A stretch of DNA of 64,000 nucleotides from Hofstenia miamia (GCA_004352715.1 SCFE01000019.1:1314727-1378726), one strand, 5' to 3'; positions 48,410 through 61,474 are shown, counted from the first letter of the stretch. The notes: generated by a model from the sequence alone, not told the origin. Numbers and translations: made by a program.

Positions 48410-51192
48410 TTCTTAATATATATGTATGTATGTCGCTTTAATTGCCCTACACACAAAGTTGCCTGATATATGAAACGTTGTATAGCAACCGTGCGCATTT
48501 GTCATACTAAAGATGATGATTAAAAGAGTTTTTTCGTTTTAAGTTTTTGAAATTTCAATTCTTGATGCAATAAATTATTTTCGCCATGCAGTGTTTGTTT
48601 AAATTTTCAATTACGTCCTGTTTTGAAGTATGTGCTACACTAACAAACAGTTTCAACTGCTGTTTTAATAATTTTCTTTTTATTTATGTTACGGCTGTGA
48701 CATAGACTTCGTTTGTAGATGAAATATTTTAACAACTTAAGTTTTGTCACACGTAAGCTAATTATAAGATTTACTTATCGTCATTTGTTTCTATTCTTCC
48801 AATTAAACGCATGTCATCCGAATATTTAACAACATCCACAAGGTTTATATGCATGTGCATCTCTTCATTTGGTATATCATGGGTCTGATATGTAAATTGT
48901 ATTCGATTTTATCTTAAAAATCCTGGTATCATTTTTAATATACAAATCGTTTTTGCACATTACAAAAACCTTTCACTGAGCCCATGCGGGAGTTTGGTAA
49001 TCGGGAGGCATGTATACATCTTCTAGTGATTATGTTTGAATGTAATTTGGAAAATTTGCACTAAAGTACTTGAAAAGATTACCAATTTTTATTTGAATTT
49101 TTTTAACTCTCCCAATACCTAATGTTCAGGCAAATATAAGGTTTAAAGCCCATGGCATCAACAACGCATTTTAGTGGTTTTTTATTTGTAATTATACTTA
49201 CAAACCAATTGAAACGTCGCATGTTTAAGTAATAGGATTATAACTGTATAATGCTGGGCCAAAAGTTTCTCACCTTTCTTCAATTTTTTTGTTTGAAGAA
49301 TAGATGTTATCATTTTTTTAGTACAAGAACTATTACTTTTTTAGAGGACAATATATAATGAATTTCTCAATAGATATTTGGGGTGCATAAATACATCAAA
49401 AAATCTAATTCTGTGTGAAAAGTTGAGTATTTTTCTATGAAGGGAGCTATTGACATATCATGTATATTTATGGAGACATTTTTCTATTTTACAAAGGGAA
49501 AGGATAGAAATTGTAAATAAAATTCACATTGACATTACAAGAATTTATCTTGGTGCTAAAAATCAAATGTATAACGTTGATCTTTACAAAATTGATTTTC
49601 AAGATTTTGGACAAGTATTGAATAGAGCTTTAAAATATTTGCATTAAAATTTGTATTATCGTTTGATTAGAAAAATTTTATTTATAAATTCGAGCATTTG
49701 TGAAACTAGTAATTTTAAATTTATCTCAAAAAACTTCCTGGATTACTTTAGAAATAATTAGTTTTTCTAATTTGAAATTTTGTCATACTTTGCTACTCTT
49801 TCTTTAATTTATCCGCATTTTTCGTAAGATAAATTCTTGAATATTTAATAATTAAATAATAAATTATTCAGATGTTTAGATAATTATGCATTACTCACTT
49901 TAAGAAATAGTCAGCTGACGATGGCTAATTTTATAAACGTTTTTTCAATTAATTCTTTCACTAGTGTTTTTACAAATATTATAATTAGCAACTGTTTCCC
50001 GCTAGCAGCATTTTGTTTAATTTTGAAGAAAAGTGATGCTTGCAGACGAGAATATTTAATTACAATTGAGCAGAAATATATGCATGTCGCTGACGTCACA
50101 GTTTTCGAAATGTTTACATTTTGTTATTTGAGATACGCTGTAAAGCAACACTGATAGCTTAGTAAACACTATAAAATACATTTCGATTTAACTAATGGAA
50201 AACCATTGATTTGTAACTTTTGAACAAAAGAAATTGTGAATTCAAAACTATTAAACCATTCAAAGAAACTTTCTAAGAGTTCTCTTTATTCTCTTTTGCC
50301 TATTGAAATCATAAAGCTTCAACGTTAGCGTTTACCGCAAATAGCTATGACCGATCTTTTCATGGTACTAATTTCTTTATTTGTGTTTGCAATGCCTAAG
50401 GCATTTAAGAATTTTGATATGGCCGCTTTCATTTAAATATAAAATTTCTTTTGTGTAAATTAATTTGAGTTGATATGCCATTTTTGAAAATTGGGGAATG
50501 TCTATTTCTTATTTATTTTAAGATAAACAGCTTATCTTTAAGAAGGCTTACCGTAGTCTAATTTTGAAAATATCAGATAAGACGTGTTGCCAATACGACC
50601 GGGTCTCACGAGCTTATTTCAAAATTATTCAGAAACATTCGTAGGCATGGGGAGCTTTGGGGCTGCTAACTTTTGAAGAAATCAAAACTGTCTGTGTGTA
50701 TAGAGAGATGTTGTTGTTTCTGTAACCAAAGGTAGTCGGCATAGCCTAAAATCCTTTGCATGAGAAACATTATTTTCGACACGAGCATTCTTCCATTTAT
50801 TCACAATTTTTGCCATGCAAGCTTTCCGAATAAAGATTATTTAAAATCGAGAACATAGTGCATAAGTTTTAATTCGCGAAATTCACTGTGTCATTTTACT
50901 TAATTATATTCTTGAGAAATATCGAGTCTTGAATAAAGAACTGATATTTTAGCTTTTATTTAAAATTCTCTCCCATTTTGACCCTAATTATTTTTGTAAA
51001 TTGAAAGGCTGTTATTGATGCCTGCTATAATGCCGGCGTAATTCAGGATGTTTTGCGATCTATCAGTAATTTAATTCTACAAAGGTTTTCACGATGTTTG
51101 ACCTAAATTTATTTAAAATGATTTAAGACTTCTTTAGCCCTACATTTTGAAAAGAATTACTTAACATTTTGAAGTTATTTAACCTTTAAGTG

Positions 51193-51349
51193 CATTGGCG
51201 AGTACAAGAGGGAGGCTTGAGGGGGCTAAGCCCCCCTCAGTCAAAGTAGATTTTGATGGAGCCACCCAAAGAAATGAACTACCTCACTAAATAATGAAGG
51301 CCTTTTTAATTTTAGCCACTCCAAATTTTCAAAGCTTTACTCGTCCCTG
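51193..51349. mobile_element. hAT-type MITE, 157 bp, with 8-bp target duplication
   Basis: The left end CATTGGCGAGTACAAG and the right end CTTTACTCGTCCCTG (complement CAGGGACGAGTAAAG) form short terminal inverted repeats. Flanking 8-mers TTTAAGTG (51185-51192) and TTTAAATG (51350-51357) agree at seven of eight positions, as expected for hAT insertion. The interior has a GAGGGGGCTAAGCCCCCCTC near-palindrome. Non-autonomous, no coding capacity. Confidence 0.8.
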
Positions 51350-52914
51350 TTTAAATGCATCATTTAGTGTGAAAAAATTTTGCAGTTTGTAATATATTGT
51401 GACTAATTGAGAATTGAGATTTGTGATATTTAAGAGTTTAATTGAAATGTGCAATTATGTGTTAATAATTTTGCGCTATTTGGTAATTTACTCAGATGGA
51501 TGTCGAGTTGTAACCTGGCGGGTCTTGAATGACCTAGTGTCGGGCCTGGCCTCGTCCTGAAAAGTCTGTATAATTAGCCTATAATTGTATTAATATACTT
51601 TTTGCACCATTATATCAATGAACTAATATACATCAAATATTTAATCTGATTTTTTTATTTACAAAAAACCTCTTCGAATGGTTTTGGATATAACGTGCAA
51701 GGACCAGGGATCTTTTTTGCTGATTTCAACGAGCCTGCCTGTTTGGGTTATGTTATGGTGCAAAGAGCCCGAACCCTAAATTACAGCCCAAAGCTGTAGG
51801 TTAGATGCATTCAATTAATTTAATTGATTCTGTTCGACTTTCACTTAAATATATGTGAAATATATGGAAAAATATTTTAATTAGTTTTGTCTGGTGTTTT
51901 AGCTGATAAATTGAGCATATATACTTGCAAAACTTCCTGTAATCGAATGCTGTGCTTCCATTTCATAATTATAAAGTTTTGTGTATTTTTATCTCATAGT
52001 ATATTCTCTATATGAGTTTATTAATGTATTACGTAAATCTGCTGCTTCCTCTTTTAGGTGGCAATCAAATTTTTTAGCATAAAACAATTTAAAAGCACTT
52101 TGAGTGTAAACGACAATGAAGTTTAGCGAGTGGTAATTAGCCAATTGTTCTTTGGCCAAATGGTTTGAAGTATTTGGATAATTTCTAGTTTAAAGCTAAC
52201 AGACAATATCAAAGTATACTTAAATAATGCTCGTTTAAAAATGAAAACGCGTAGAATTCCTTCAAAGTGCACGCAGTGTGAGTGTGATTACGTCATCTGC
52301 AACACTTTGCTGCATGTCTAATATATCGCCTGCATGTGACACACCTCGCCGTAAAGAGCAGCATGATCTGATTGGATTATTAGACGCTATGATTGGATAT
52401 TGGATTTCACGTTATTTTAATTATTTATCCATTTCCCCTCTTTAATTTGGCAAACTGTTTTTGATCGTTTCCAATTCTAATGTCATTTAGGGAGTATACT
52501 CAGGAAATTAAGTTAATTTTCGGAGCCTTTCGGTATATAAATTCTGACCTAAATCTATATTTTATAGCTTTTCAATAATATATTTAAACGTGAAGCAGTA
52601 GCCAGTCATTATCATTTTCTAATATAGTATTGCAATTGAATTTATGACTTGCAAGTTTGCTGCCTTCGAAATTTGTAAATGATGTGAAGTTCTCCGCGAC
52701 AATAGAAAAATTCAGCAATAACTAAACAAAATATTTGTTACAGACTGTTTCAAATTAATTGTCCGCAATGTGCTATTCACATGAATCCTCTAAGTTTTAG
52801 CAGAACATTGAAATGTTTATCATATATGTAATAAATTCTCTTCACATTACTTCAGATGTCCTGGTTCTCAGGAAAATTTATTATCATTGCACTTGTGCAA
52901 GAATAAGGATGCCC

Positions 52915-53690
52915 ATTTAAGCTCACAGTACCAGCCAACAATAGCTTTTCAATGACACGAGTTATGGAAGTCCCCACTGTTATTTCACGCTATATTTCAT
53001 CAATACTGCTCTACTTGCTTATCTTCTGTATGAATTGGGTTCCATTACGTGGATATTTTTTACCTTTGACCCTGGCGGGCATGGCAATGATGTAATTGTG
53101 TACTTTGGCCGTCTGTGTATCTCTGACGTCATTGGAATATATTGGTTTTTGTTATAATATTTGTTGGCAAACACATTTGTTTGCAGTCTATTGTTTAAAT
53201 GTAACCAATCTTTTTAGAGGTTGAGGAATTTTCGAAAATCCCATGAGATTAGAATTGTTGCAATCTATTGTTCGAAATGTAACAATTTTTCTATTCATAT
53301 TACATAATTTTTAAATACCATTGAAATTATACACGTTTTTGGGAATTATATTTAATTTCTATTTTTGCAAATTGGCATGTATGCGAACGCTTTTTGCTGA
53401 AATTGCAAAAGCAAGTTTCAGCAAAAAAATTTTTGTGACAAAAAACGCGTTCGCATACATGTATAAAAATTGATTGACGTGTGCTGGTTGATGAGTCATT
53501 GCCCACATATAATTCATGAATAATGAGGAGGGGTGGCTAAAGATGTGAATATTCATGCATTACATAGCCAAACTATAAATAATTTTAAAGCTAATTTTAA
53601 GCTCACAGTACCAACCAACAATAGCTTTTCAATGACACGAGTTATGGAAGTCGCCCCTGTTATTTCACGCCATATTTCATCAATACTGCT
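52915..53690. repeat. Direct repeat pair of about 96 bp
   Basis: 52915-53010 and 53594-53690 share TAAGCTCACAGTACC, CAACAATAGCTTTTCAATG, ACACGAGTTATGGAAGTC and CATCAATACTGCT with about five differences. The spacing is about 680 bp, and the intervening DNA holds a strong hairpin at 53376-53461. The direct repeats could flank a composite insertion or mark a local duplication. Confidence 0.8.
53376..53461. repeat. 86-bp inverted repeat
   Basis: CATGTATGCGAACGC at 53376-53390 is the exact complement of GCGTTCGCATACATG at 53447-53461. An inner pair (TTTTTGCTGAAA against TTTCAGCAAAAA) extends the fold. It resembles a very short MITE, but no target duplication is evident. Confidence 0.75.
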
Positions 53691-54897
53691 TGTTTAACTT
53701 CTGCATTTCAAATGTCTGAACCAAACCCTAATACACGCCTTCTCATCTTTCAAAATCATTTTATGGTGGCAATTGGTGGACTGTTCTCAAAAGCTAATTT
53801 TAGTACATCTGTAGTACTTACTATGGTCTTTAGTGGATATTTCAAAAATGTACGAGTCTGTGATTCAGTGAATTCAAGTTTTGAGGAATATGCGAAGTGT
53901 ATTAGCTGATCTAATCACATTTGATTACAGCTTTGCATCCATTCTTTCACTACATATAGGTGCTATTCCAATGATCTGTTAAAATTTGTATGATTGAGAT
54001 GAAAAATCACAGGAACTGTAGTCTTACATCGTACATCCTTCAACGTTGTGTGAGAAGTAATGTTAGGTTCTGGAATGACACATTCTGTGAAAAACTTCTT
54101 AACAGACAAATAATGTTTACTATATCCAGATTTGTCAACGAGCCTCGTTTAAACAGATAATCTATTGCTCTGCTTTTTCTTTTCAAGCTAAATTCCAAAA
54201 TCTTATTGTTTCATTCAATACATGATTTTTGTTATCCTTCTTGTCATTTTAAATATTTATTAAATGACAGGAAGAACTATGCAAAAAATCCAGAGAGTGT
54301 AAATTTTTTTAAGGAACTTAGCGAGCTAAATCGAGCCTCATGAAAAAGTGCTGTCTGCGAGCCATTTAATCCACACTCTATATCATGGTTTTAAGCCAAT
54401 TCCTAAATTTTTGGGAACTTTCTGGTAATGTTTTGGCGTTGATGATTTAGTGTTGTCTCTTTTCTAATTTGGTAATATTAATTATATCTTATTAAGTTTA
54501 GTTTGCGAAAATATGATCACATTTTGGGTTTGATCGGGTTGCCATTTAAGATATAAGGTCGATTCTAAGTATTATGCATCAGTCCATTTCCGTCACTAGT
54601 AGCTATACATGTATATTAATGAGTTTTAATTTCTGCATTTGGTTCTTCAAAGTGTATATAAACTGTGGCGCACTATTCAGATAAAGCTAACAGACTTGCT
54701 CTCCAAAATTTGTTAAATGTTCCTTCACAAATTTAATTGTTTCTGTCAGTAAACGTTTCACGTTTGATTGCCCATATGACTTTTGGCTTTGAGGTTTTTT
54801 AATTGCATTCAACTCAATTACAAAACGAGTTGAAATTTTCTGCGTTCCACAGAATTCCTCTAATGCTATACAATGTAATCAATTAGTTGTGTTTATA

Positions 54898-54944
54898 CAA
54901 GGACGTCGAGAAGCATAGATATATTATATATCTAGACGTCCTTG
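54898..54944. repeat. 47-bp hairpin
   Basis: CAAGGACGTC at 54898-54907 pairs perfectly with GACGTCCTTG at 54935-54944. The loop itself contains the near-palindrome TAGATATATTATATATCTA. Confidence 0.8.
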
Positions 54945-55583
54945 GTTTATATTGAATATTTATTTATAGGCATTATAATATACATTACATTTCTGTCTCT
55001 TTATATCACAGTTTATTGCAGAAATATGTTGCGTGATTTAATTGTTTATTGAATCGCGAATGAGTAAGCAGAAATTTTGCACATTATTTGCGAGCAGAAG
55101 TTTGATTAATAAACATCAAAATATGTATGTACGGTCTCACATTTTCATTAACTAATATTCTAGTGATTAAATTTTTAGCAGTGCAAATTGTAGTAAGCCA
55201 TGCATAGAAGATAAAATGCCTAGAGAAAATTATTCGACCAATCAGTCAAGTAAGCTACAAGTCGCTTCAAGTTATAATGTCACACACAATTCTCTTTCTT
55301 TATCTATCAAACTCACAAATTCGATCATTATCAGTTATTTTACCTCCAGATTTACCGACTGTTTTTCCCAAACAATCCCACCACATGTTTTATGAAACTC
55401 AATTTGATAAAATTAATAGACTTAGCTATTAAATAGAATGTGCAAGTAGCACAAATTTCTAACACTGTACTGATACCTTAAATTTTTTTCACCTGTTGGT
55501 TTTGATTTTAATTTTTAGGATTTTCATTTTAACAACAATGTATGTATGTGTATTTATTTCATTTAGGTATATTTAACGCATTT

Positions 55584-55606
55584 GTTATTATTATTGTTAT
55601 TATTGC

Positions 55607-55674
<68 letters not shown>
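55584..55674. repeat. (ATT)n microsatellite
   Basis: About 25-30 ATT units with two interruptions near the left end. Poly-isoleucine reading frames on both strands come from it. It directly abuts a Tc1 terminus. Confidence 0.95.
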
Positions 55675-55675
<1 letters not shown>

Positions 55676-56260
55676 AGTTCTAAACAAAAGTATGGAGACA
55701 CCCTTAAAACATTTACACATATGATTTGCAGAACCACTTAAACATCCCTGCAAAGTCAAAAAACAGCGTTAACCGCTCCGAATGGATAAGATATAATGTG
55801 ATATCTTTCAAGACTCAACATAGCTAGCATTTTACAATAAAATTGGCAAATTATTATTGGAGTTAAGATTCTGACCGAACAAAAATATGGAGACAGTTTC
55901 AATATTTTGCAACAAAAAAACGATTGAAATTTTATTCCAAATAAACAATCTTATCTCAAGTAAATCATAACTTGGGACACTCGAGAAGGGATGGAATCGT
56001 ACAGTTTGGCTAAGAATTCTTTTGGCCAGTTAAAACATTCTTCTACATTCTTAAGCCAATGTCTAGAGACTTTTGGGTTTAATTCGCTCGAAACATGCTC
56101 AATAGTTCCAGACTCTGGGCAGGCCAATCAGCTAGCATCGAGATTCCAGAGTCAAGGAGGTAAGCCATGGTCTCCTGACATCTATGGCAATGGACACCAT
56201 ACTGTTGAAAAATTTTATCCTGGCCAAGCAGGGGACAAAGGTACGGTTCCAAAATAGTTT
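55673..56260 (-). pseudogene. Tc1-like transposase C-terminal remnant with 3' terminal repeat
   Basis: On -, from about 56260, the sequence reads KIFQQYGVHCH (FQQDG.P.H region, the D lost) and, in a second frame, PESGTIEHVSSELNPKVSRH and WPKEFLAKLYDSIPSRVSQV, ending at a stop at 55953-55951. This matches the SPDLNPIEH...W...IP.RV..V end of Tc1 transposases. ACAGTTCTAAACAAAAGTATGGAGAC at 55674-55699 (quoted in parts: ACAGTTCTAAACAAAAG, TATGGAGAC) is the terminal repeat, and a second GAACAAAAATATGGAGACAG at 55878 may be an internal binding site. The N-terminal half and the other end are absent. The element sits inside cadherin intron 1, opposite in strand to the gene. Confidence 0.75.
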
Positions 56261-57224
56261 TGGATGAATTTTCATGTTTTCCATTGCCATTCTAGTTAAA
56301 GCAGAAACATTTGTTGAAATAACTAAAAAGCGCAGCTTCGTATTTAGTACGTTTACTTTGAGCTACCTTCAAATGTAAACAGCTTGTTTACCTAATATTT
56401 GCCAGCAATTTAAGTTAGTTTACGCACGTGATAAACTCTAAATAAAATTGCTTTTGCTAACTAAATAATTGTCAATTTGTTACAGCATGTGTGATTTTTT
56501 GAGCAATGGGCTTTATCTGATATAGAAGATATTTTTTACATTGATTAAAATTGACGTAAGCATATCATAAATTTTAAAGTTGAACATGTTTTGGACATAT
56601 ACATATATAATAAGTGTTAGGTGCATCTCAACCACTTGTATTCATGTGGATCTACTTGAGTGACAATTGGTGTAATTCAACTTTTTAATGCCGTTTATTC
56701 AGCGGTTTATGCATAACGATACTTTAAATCCGCTATCGTTGGGCAGTGTCATAATCGGTTGCCAGGATTAAAGTATAAGCATATTCTGCTTATCACGAGA
56801 ACGTTTCTTCCAAGATCCCATGATTATTTGTTCATATTTGAGTTTGTGATGAATATATTCTGCAGTAAGTAGGAGTTTACGAATTCTTGATGTATAAATA
56901 TTTTAGTTTCGTCTTATTCAATTCTCTTCTATTTCATAAAATTTTTGTAATAATCAATAATAACGCATTTCCAATAGGCGGTGCTTCTGCTAAACGTTAC
57001 AGATTTACCGCATTTATTTTTGCATGCATATAAGTGGGAACAATGCAGAAAATGCATAATGTGATAAAGTGAGATAAGAATTATAACGTCTTTGTCGTCT
57101 AGTTTACTGACCATATTGAGATTTGTTAAAATGCGAAGTTATCAAATCAGTTCTAAATGTGATTATTTACACGTGACCTAAAAACTGCTTATTATCGAAC
57201 CTTAAATTGATGTCATACGTTTAG

Positions 57225-57482
57225 ATACTGGAGATCGCTGAAGATACCAATGTAGGATTTCAGACGGAGCTATACAGTGCTGTTGATCCAGACGAAGGAA
57301 TCAATGCCATCACTGATTACATTCTGGTTGCCAGTGGCGACAACGCTAATATGTTCAGCTTAGAAAACAAAAAGCGGGACGACGGCGTTCTCTTCCCTGT
57401 TCTCCATTTGGACAGAAAGTTGGATCGCGAACTTAAAGCTAATTACACGTTGATACTTCGTGCGATTGATGGGGAGCGAGGT
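57225..57482 (+). CDS. Protocadherin-like cadherin, exon 2: most of EC2
   Basis: The acceptor TACGTTTAG ends at 57224, and the donor GGT then GTAAGT starts at 57483. The 258 bases give 86 codons, phase 0 at both sides. The exon begins ILEIAEDTNVGF, which directly follows the KFSKSEQ end of exon 1 to make a regular EC start. It continues with AVDPDEGINA (the calcium-binding DxDxGxN motif) and LHLDRKLDRELKANYTLIL (LDRE region), ending AIDGERG. EC2 in homophilic cadherins contributes to the adhesive interface. No stop or frame break is present. Confidence 0.92.
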
Positions 57483-58671
57483 GTAAGTTTTTTATTGTTT
57501 TAGTCCTCTTCTAAGCGACCCTTTTTCTAACTCAGTTCTACCTTCAACAATTTAACCATTGATCCTGTCCCACCCGTTTTTTTTGTAACTTCGAGGGTTA
57601 TCTAATGATTCATTCGATTTTCGCTTAAATCTAATATTAGTTATTCCATATATACATATAACATGGTTTTTCTCATAAATGTCTGAAAATTTGTTGGGTA
57701 CTCTTCAGATTTTTCATTGCTGTGATTAATTAAGCATAAAAGAAGTTGAAAGGTGTACAGAGAGGAGTAATTTCTCTGTACTATGGAAATAGAATGATGG
57801 GAATGCAAAATTCAACCAATTTCCAAAAATACTTATGGATGTATTTTATTGTATTCTAGTTTTTATATTGAGTGTGATTTCGAGTTTCACCTGAACATTA
57901 AATAATATTTTGAGGTTTTGAATTACCTTTATGAGTTTGTTCATTCTAAAATTTTTTAGAGTTTCCTTAGAGATATTTTTAAAATGTTTAGAAATTATTC
58001 AGGTTTTGTTCCCCTGTTTTCTATAGAAATCATTAAAGACACTTATGTTGTGGGTCGTGGTGTATTTTAGGAGTGTTGCCTTCAATATAGTGAATAATAT
58101 CCAACACTCATTTATTTTAAAATATCTCAGGCAAAAAGAGCCCAAAAGTGCACTTAAAGAGATTTCTTCTCGAAGTTAATTAAATATCTAATGCTAATAT
58201 TATACGTATTGAAATTTGAAGATTAATTTTTGTCAAGGTCGTATTGAGCATGCAATTCATCCTTGATATTTAAGCGTTGCGAATCAAGGATAAACTTCTT
58301 ACGAACTTTCTTCGTATGGCTATCGACGCTCAACTCTTCACGAAATGATTTCGATTTTGGATTATTGAGTACATAAATGCTCGAATTTCATTAAATTCTA
58401 TTTTTTCCTAGATTGTGTCTTGTAAGAACAATTGCACGCCAATTTTCAACGAGGAACATAAACAGTTTCTTATTCGCACATTTGCAAAACTGCGCTTGTT
58501 TGATATTAGCAATCAATCAACGTCTTTTTCAACTTCCATTTGGTAATGGAATGTCTGTTGTAATATATAAATCTGACTGCAGGTGCTTTCCATAAATTCC
58601 CCAATCTCTGTGGGAGGGTTTATTATAACCAAGGCTTATTCTATTTCTATACTACTATATGGAAAGCCCCA

Positions 58672-59144
58672 ACAAATTTACTTATCACACCTTTTGCGAA
58701 TTATGATCGATAAAACATGTTGACCCCCGGTTTTGAATTTTCTAATATAAGATCTATTCAATGTATAGCAAAATCAATTATTTTTTTAAAAATATGAAAT
58801 CATTACTATACAATATAAAATAGTAAAAAAAACTATTGGCTTGATATTAGAAACATTATATATGAATAAATAACTTTTTTAATTATAAATATGTTTTNNN
58901 NNNNNNNNNNNNNNNNNNACAAATTTACTTATCACACCTTTTGCGAATTATGATCGATAAAACATGTTGACCCCCGGTTTTGAATTTTCTAATATAAGAT
59001 CTATTCAATGTATAGCAAAATCAATTATTTTTTTAAAAATATGAAATCATTACTATACAATATAAAATAGTAAAAAAAACTATTGGCTTGATATTAGAAA
59101 CATTATATATGAATAAATAACTTTTTTAATTATAAATATGTTTT
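58672..59144. repeat. 226-bp exact duplication across a 21-N gap
   Basis: 58672-58897 and 58919-59144 are the same 226 bases, apparently without difference, separated only by Ns at 58898-58918. As at 2751, this is best explained by unmerged overlapping contig ends, so the true intron is likely about 247 bp shorter. Confidence 0.92.
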
Positions 59145-59806
59145 ACAGAATTGCTTAAATATTTTCAAGACAAATGTTTAGAAGGCTGTTGACTAGTGTG
59201 CAGATACCATTATTGACTGGGGTGTAAATCGAAGTCAAGCCGATCAAATGTGTTGTTATCGGTTCTTGGGGTTTGTTACTGTTAAGGATTTCAGTTTACA
59301 AGCAAAATGTAAACTGTAGTTTTATTAATTCTCTTCAAATATATCGTCAAATTTCGATTGTGAATCTTCGACGATAATTTTATTGATTTTGCCAAACGGA
59401 TTTTTATGCAATATGATCAATAATTACATAACTATAATGTGCTAAATAGGTCCTCAACGGATGCTCAGTGTGCGTACTAATTTTTTTCGGGTATAGACAG
59501 GTTTCTGATATCCTGTAGTTAAAGTACCGTTTTTAATTCTTTTGCTAAGCCAATTAAATATAATGTAGATAACAATGAAAGAATTGTGTAACTAAAAACT
59601 TTGCAAGCAAGATAGTGTCGTACCAACAGCTTTGTAAACTTATTTGGTGCTTACCCAGCAAATTACATTGTTAAGAAAATATATACAGATTTTAGACATT
59701 AAAAGTAATTAACAAAGATTTCTTAAGCCAAATTACATAACCGGGCATATATACAATGAAACAGTTTATTTATGTATCCAATATGAAATAAAGCAGTGTA
59801 ATTAGT

Positions 59807-59810
<4 letters not shown>

Positions 59811-59844
<34 letters not shown>
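59811..59844. repeat. (TA)n microsatellite
   Basis: Alternating AT run in intron 2. Confidence 0.9.
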
Positions 59845-59847
<3 letters not shown>

Positions 59848-61119
59848 GGGCTCTGTTTCAAAACCCGCTATTTATATGTGGCGCTCTGTCTTTTTTGCAT
59901 TTTCATGTGGGAAAATGTTTTGTTTTATAAAAGCCTAATGTAACCATCCTAATTTTATCAAATATAGACCAATTTATATCAAATGGATGATGGTTTGGCA
60001 TTTTTTATAAGGGGTCTGACATGATCCTGAATGTGCTTTTCTTTCATAATTTTCGAGCCAAATTTGTCATATTAAGGTCTACTATATGTATTTTATCCTA
60101 CATCTTTTCTAAGTAATGTGCATGTGCGTAATCGGATCTTCAATTTTGAATGGGTCAGTTTCAAAAAAATTCAAAATTATTACTATTCCATGAAAAAGAA
60201 TTAAGTAGCTGAAATGAGAAGGCTAAGTTCAGGACAATTGTGAATTAAATGAACGTTCTGGCTTGTTAGTTTGGATATAGGTTTTTTAGGATTGATTCAG
60301 TCTTAATCATGTATGGCGCGTCATCTGATGTAAAATGTAACTACAGCCGAATTTACCTTCTTAATAATTATGCATAATTGAAACATGCTGATGTTTTAAC
60401 CTTGGATTTGGGCATTAAATTCTTTCACAGCAATCCTGCATTTTGTTTCACTTGTGTAATCAATGTCCCTAAGTTCAAAAAATTTCTTCAACGCAGGCTA
60501 TCTAAGTTTGTATAACGGAATATTGGCTTGTAGAAAAACAGAAACATACTCTTGCACTATATCAGTTAACGAAGTAGGTTAATAGTTATTTGATAATATC
60601 AATAAACGTTGTTTGTGGATGTCAGTCTCTCCACGATTATTTTTTTCAGAAGAGACAAAGAGACAGTTTTCGTATAGAATTAAGCACACATTTCCTCGTT
60701 TGCAAATTTGTTGTCAAACAGGACAGACTGTTTTAATGAGCCATCAATCAGATATTGTAGAATAATGGCGCCCGCGTACGGTGGGTAGAAGTCGTGAATG
60801 GTATGAGCCCACAAATATGTATTCTACTAGAGCTTTTATAGTTAATATCATATATTTCAAAGCTCTGATTGGTAAAAAAAATTATTAATTTTCTGCTCAT
60901 TCTGAAAGATTCTGCTGTTTAGGTTGCTCTAATACTGTATTTTAGTAGTGCTGATTTCTATTTATTATGTGTTATTTACTAGTACCATCTGTAATTCTCA
61001 AGTCATTAAACAGGTTTTATAAGAGTATCACTTTACATAGATTTTATTTTACGGCTATCGAAAAAAGTTACATTTAGTTTTCAAAGTATCGGATTTGTGC
61101 TGTAGAAAAATATATTTAG

Positions 61120-61356
61120 AAATTAAATCGAAATCATGATGACCTCGAACTCGTCATAATTGTCACGGACGTTAACGACAACGAGCCCAAGTTCAATAAC
61201 GGCAGATCTTCTGATACATTAGAAATACCAGAGAGCACTCCTGTCGAATCAGTTATATACACTGTACAAGCAACTGACAACGATGCATTGGAAAATGCAA
61301 AAATTTTGTATTCCTTCGGCCCAGGGACCACTGATCAAACAAAGTCTTATTTCTCG
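61120..61356 (+). CDS. Protocadherin-like cadherin, exon 3: end of EC2, start of EC3
   Basis: The acceptor ATATATTTAG ends at 61119, and the donor TCG then GTATGT starts at 61357. There are 237 bases, 79 codons, phase 0 at both sides. The exon opens KLNRNHDDLELVIIVTDVND and NEPKF, completing EC2 with a canonical DVNDN linker. EC3 then starts with LEIPESTPVESVIYTVQATD and NDALENAKI, where the DND.LENA stretch stands in for DxDxGxNG. The junction with exon 2 (DGERG to KLNRN) is the normal variable loop before the last strand of an EC domain, which supports the splice choice. Confidence 0.92.
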
Positions 61357-61474
61357 GTATGTTTGTTTACTCCTGGCTTATGGTGTTGAAATGTAACCGC
61401 TTTCTTTTATTAATGTAAACGTTTTTGATATAGAGGTGTATGTATTTTTATTATTTTAATGTTTAATTTGTTAG
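61357..61474 (+). other. Cadherin intron 3 (118 bp)
   Basis: GTATGT donor and TTGTTAG acceptor, phase 0. It is far shorter than the other introns and contains no repeat. Confidence 0.9.

Larger units (their letters stand above)
43255..57224 (+). other. Cadherin intron 1 (14 kb)
   Basis: GT at 43255 and AG at 57223-57224, phase 0. It contains (TTA)n at 43369-43405, an ATTAATCG-rich inverted-repeat element (48053-48409), a hAT-type MITE (51193-51349), a 96-bp direct-repeat pair (52915 and 53594), two strong hairpins (53376-53461 and 54898-54944), (ATT)n and a Tc1 remnant (55584-56260). Short frames such as 44422-44673, 46708-46890 and 49450-49647 are unrecognised and probably random. Alternative exons cannot be excluded without transcripts. 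Confidence 0.8.
57483..61119 (+). other. Cadherin intron 2 (3.6 kb)
   Basis: GT-AG, phase 0. It contains the artefactual duplication and 21-N gap (58672-59144) and a (TA)n run (59811-59844). No further exon is recognised inside it. Confidence 0.85.

Noticed and set aside
55542-55759. Poly-isoleucine proteins on both strands
   Set aside because: Translation of the (ATT)n microsatellite.
61134-61331. 65-codon frame on - within the cadherin gene
   Set aside because: Antisense shadow of exon 3, which has cadherin motifs and splice sites on +.
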